A stretch of 5,392 nt of DNA, taken from positions 1-5,392 of the forward strand of contig JASHUK010000165.1 in assembly GCA_030040055.1 (NCBI GenBank), read 5' to 3'. A program made the position numbers and the translations under genes. The notes under the pieces are model-generated. The model worked only from the letters and a program-made list of their open reading frames with translations, searched no databases and had not been told where the DNA came from. Below, piece by piece: positions 5,021 to 5,392 of this stretch; within the stretch, counting starts at the first letter, position 1; every line of letters starts with the position of its first letter. Source of the DNA: Nitrososphaerales archaeon (GTDB lineage: Archaea; Thermoproteota; Nitrososphaeria; Nitrososphaerales; Gagatemarchaeaceae).

Positions 5021-5046
5021 TCTCGACGGCGGTCCGGCTTCAGCCC

Positions 5047-5392
5047 TTGCCCTCAGGCAGAGTCTGGGTGGACGTCCTGACCCCGAAGCAGGTCCTGTTC
5101 TTCAATCCGCTCGTAGCCGAGCTGAGAGAGCGCGGCTGCGAGGTCCTGGTGACCTCTCGCGAATACCGGGAGGTCAGACCTATGGCGGAGATGGTCGGGC
5201 TTGAGATGCGGTATGTCGGAGAGAGGGGGGCACAGGGACGGCTCGAGCAGCTGACAGCGGCGACGCGCCGCCAGGAGGCAATCATTCCAATTGTCAGCGA
5301 CTTCAGGCCCGGGGTCTCCGTCTCCGTGGCGTCCGGAGTATGCGCCCGTGTGTCGTACGGTCTGGGGCTCAAGCACGTCGCGGTGAACGACT
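5047..5392 (+). CDS. DUF354 family protein, GT-B-like N-terminal part (3' partial)
   Basis: The frame opens after a TAA at 5017-5019 and runs through the right edge, giving 115 residues from a TTG start. The sequence VWVDVLTPKQVLFFNPLVAE, followed by RERGCEVLVTSREYREV, then GLEMRYVGERG, DFRPGVSVSVASG, ARVSYGLGLKHVAVND, matches DUF354 (PF04007) from its usual first strand ('vWiDvlTPKq..ff.pl...L..rGhevlvTsR.Y.Ev') to the 'R.(S/A)(F/Y)GLG(I/L).....ND' region. The family is confined mainly to archaea and some bacteria. It resembles GT-B glycosyltransferases and UDP-GlcNAc 2-epimerases, and it is often found in surface-polysaccharide loci; its reaction is not established. Here it is transcribed away from the sugar-nucleotide operon, which supports a role in glycan synthesis. 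The first conserved residues start only five codons after the TTG, so this start is convincing. The C-terminal nucleotide-binding half is outside the window. Confidence 0.9.
   Translation, partial: MPSGRVWVDVLTPKQVLFFNPLVAELRERGCEVLVTSREYREVRPMAEMVGLEMRYVGERGAQGRLEQLTAATRRQEAIIPIVSDFRPGVSVSVASGVCARVSYGLGLKHVAVND

Noticed and set aside
5040..5376. Minus-strand frames of about 110 codons opposite the right-hand end
   Set aside because: The plus strand here has an unmistakable DUF354 N-terminus with its own promoter; the minus frames have no recognisable content.

Overview
The window reads as a dense, GC-rich stretch of an archaeal chromosome. Evidence for Archaea: AT-rich TATA-like boxes sit about 28-33 nt upstream of four separate start codons; there is a one-OB-fold RPA-type single-stranded DNA-binding protein; the GlcNAc-1-phosphate transferase is of the Alg7/DPAGT1 kind; and there is a DUF354 protein. 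The ssDNA-binding protein and the DUF354 protein resemble most closely, from memory, those of the Thaumarchaeota/Nitrososphaeria side of the TACK archaea. That placement is an inference without a database search. I see no tRNA, rRNA, CRISPR array, insertion sequence or phage gene, and no gene-free stretch longer than about 125 bases.

Left part (1-1000): the 3' end of a nucleoside phosphorylase gene (+) runs off the left edge and collides tail-to-tail with a VHZ/DUSP23-like dual-specificity phosphatase (-), sharing 60 nt. Upstream of the phosphatase on the same strand is the small ssDNA-binding protein; the two minus genes may be cotranscribed. At 974-1071 lies a compact divergent promoter: two TATA-like boxes flank a perfect 8-bp inverted repeat, which makes a good candidate operator for both directions.

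Middle (1072-2362): a polytopic membrane GlcNAc-1-P transferase (likely first step of lipid-linked glycan assembly, as in N-glycosylation) is followed after one base by a small two-helix membrane protein of unknown function. That gene converges on and overlaps by 32 nt a leftward sugar-nucleotide operon.

Right part (2331-5392): a minus-strand operon runs, in transcription order, as (1) a nucleotide-sugar-dehydrogenase-like protein that appears to have lost the glycine-rich NAD motif, the catalytic Lys and the catalytic Cys, (2) a Gfo/Idh/MocA oxidoreductase of WbpB type, and (3) a left-handed beta-helix N-acetyltransferase of WbpD type. Divergent from it, across a 124-nt promoter region with GC-rich palindromes, starts a DUF354 gene that leaves the right edge. 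WbpB plus WbpD predicts a 3-acetamido (2,3-diacetamido) sugar nucleotide, which could feed the glycan initiated by the GlcNAc-1-P transferase next door. The active 6-dehydrogenase and the WbpE-type aminotransferase that this pathway needs are not in the window. The most unusual item is the degenerate dehydrogenase-like protein heading the operon.
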